Below, in pieces: positions 63,818-64,000 of a DNA stretch of 64,000 nucleotides; within the stretch, counting starts at the first letter, position 1, and every line of letters begins with the position of its first letter. Below the pieces are notes generated by a model. That model saw only the letters and a list, made by a program, of their open reading frames with translations. It ran no database searches and was not told the DNA's origin. This DNA comes from Ktedonobacter racemifer DSM 44963 (lineage in GTDB: Bacteria; Chloroflexota; Ktedonobacteria; Ktedonobacterales; Ktedonobacteraceae), in the NCBI RefSeq assembly GCF_000178855.1, contig NZ_ADVG01000005.1, positions 682,001 through 746,000 of the forward strand, in the 5' to 3' direction. A program made the position numbers and the translations under genes.

Positions 63818-63997
63818 CCCATGGGATGCGCAACGAGAAGCACTTTCGATGAAAGAACCTTCACAGGTTCGCTCACTACTTGCGCTTTTGACTGGCAAGG
63901 GATCAGAAATACCTCTGCCTTATGGACGCAGAAGGTCAGGAAGGATGCTTTCAAGCCAGATTACTGATGAGATACAGCTCGTTGCGCATCCCGTGGG
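63818..63997. repeat. Inverted pair of 20-bp repeats (CCCAYGGGATGCGCAACGAG)
   Basis: CCCATGGGATGCGCAACGAG (63818-63837) and its inverse form with CCCACGGG (63978-63997) frame about 140 bases without a gene. A single copy lies at 26564-26583. This may be a MITE or REP-like family; the sequence runs to the window edge. Confidence 0.55.
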
Positions 63998-64000
63998 CTT

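Overview
The window looks like accessory DNA from a filamentous, soil-type member of the Chloroflexota, most probably Ktedonobacteria. That is an inference, made without a database search. It rests on moderately GC-rich coding sequence, many solo TnpB/IscB elements of several lineages, small conserved hypotheticals and a mix of environmental enzymes. No rRNA, tRNA or CRISPR array was seen.

Layout. 1-434: 3' end of a UvrD/Rep-type helicase and a long perfect hairpin. 480-2220: an IscB element (upstream omega-RNA region, iscB, remnant of an IS200-type tnpA). 2256-15625: a six-gene co-directional operon, the main system of the left half. It joins the DISARM core pair DrmA (helicase) and DrmB (DUF1998) to a McrB-like AAA+ protein, an unknown protein, a PD-(D/E)XK protein of McrC/DUF2357 type and an Mrr-type endonuclease with a coiled coil. 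No methylase, DrmC, DrmD or DrmE gene is present. 15774-18478: an overlapping radical SAM/CYTH pair and a SorC-type regulator. 18876-21471: a tight run of small unknown genes around a methyltransferase, ending in a scar of truncated genes (nitroreductase, VirB4-like ATPase). 22415-27769: a TehB-like methyltransferase, a TnpB, a secreted beta-propeller and a MarR/SnoaL pair. 27941-31930: an IS607-type TnpB element inserted into a dehydrogenase, then a cyclase-family hydrolase and a tartrate/D-malate dehydrogenase-like enzyme. 32054-32955: two elements with terminal inverted repeats. 33141-39175: a large unknown protein divergent from a tyrosine recombinase that is split by a complete IS607-family element. 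39248-42695: two more TnpB elements. 43217-50354: SDR oxidoreductase, truncated MFS exporter fused to a truncated TnpB, IS5-family IS, alpha/beta hydrolase, GNAT fragment and M3 peptidase. 50465-61238: further TnpB elements with a SUKH protein, a flavoprotein, a nucleotidyltransferase and an XRE regulator. 62062-63764: a membrane-anchored unknown and an AhpD-like pair.

Two observations stand out. First, the DrmAB + McrB-like + Mrr operon looks like a hybrid of DISARM and modification-dependent restriction. Second, at 63225-63764 a single AhpD-family frame is interrupted only by a TGA. That TGA lies exactly at the second cysteine of the catalytic E-x11-C-x2-C-x3-H pattern, with coding sequence continuing intact afterwards and a small hairpin in bacterial-SECIS position, so it is a strong candidate selenoprotein.

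The mobile DNA tells its own story. There are nine TnpB/IscB-type nuclease genes or remnants, from at least six lineages. Most lack a working transposase, and they sit at deletion scars or inside other genes. Coordinates of short sites read by eye may be off by one or two bases.
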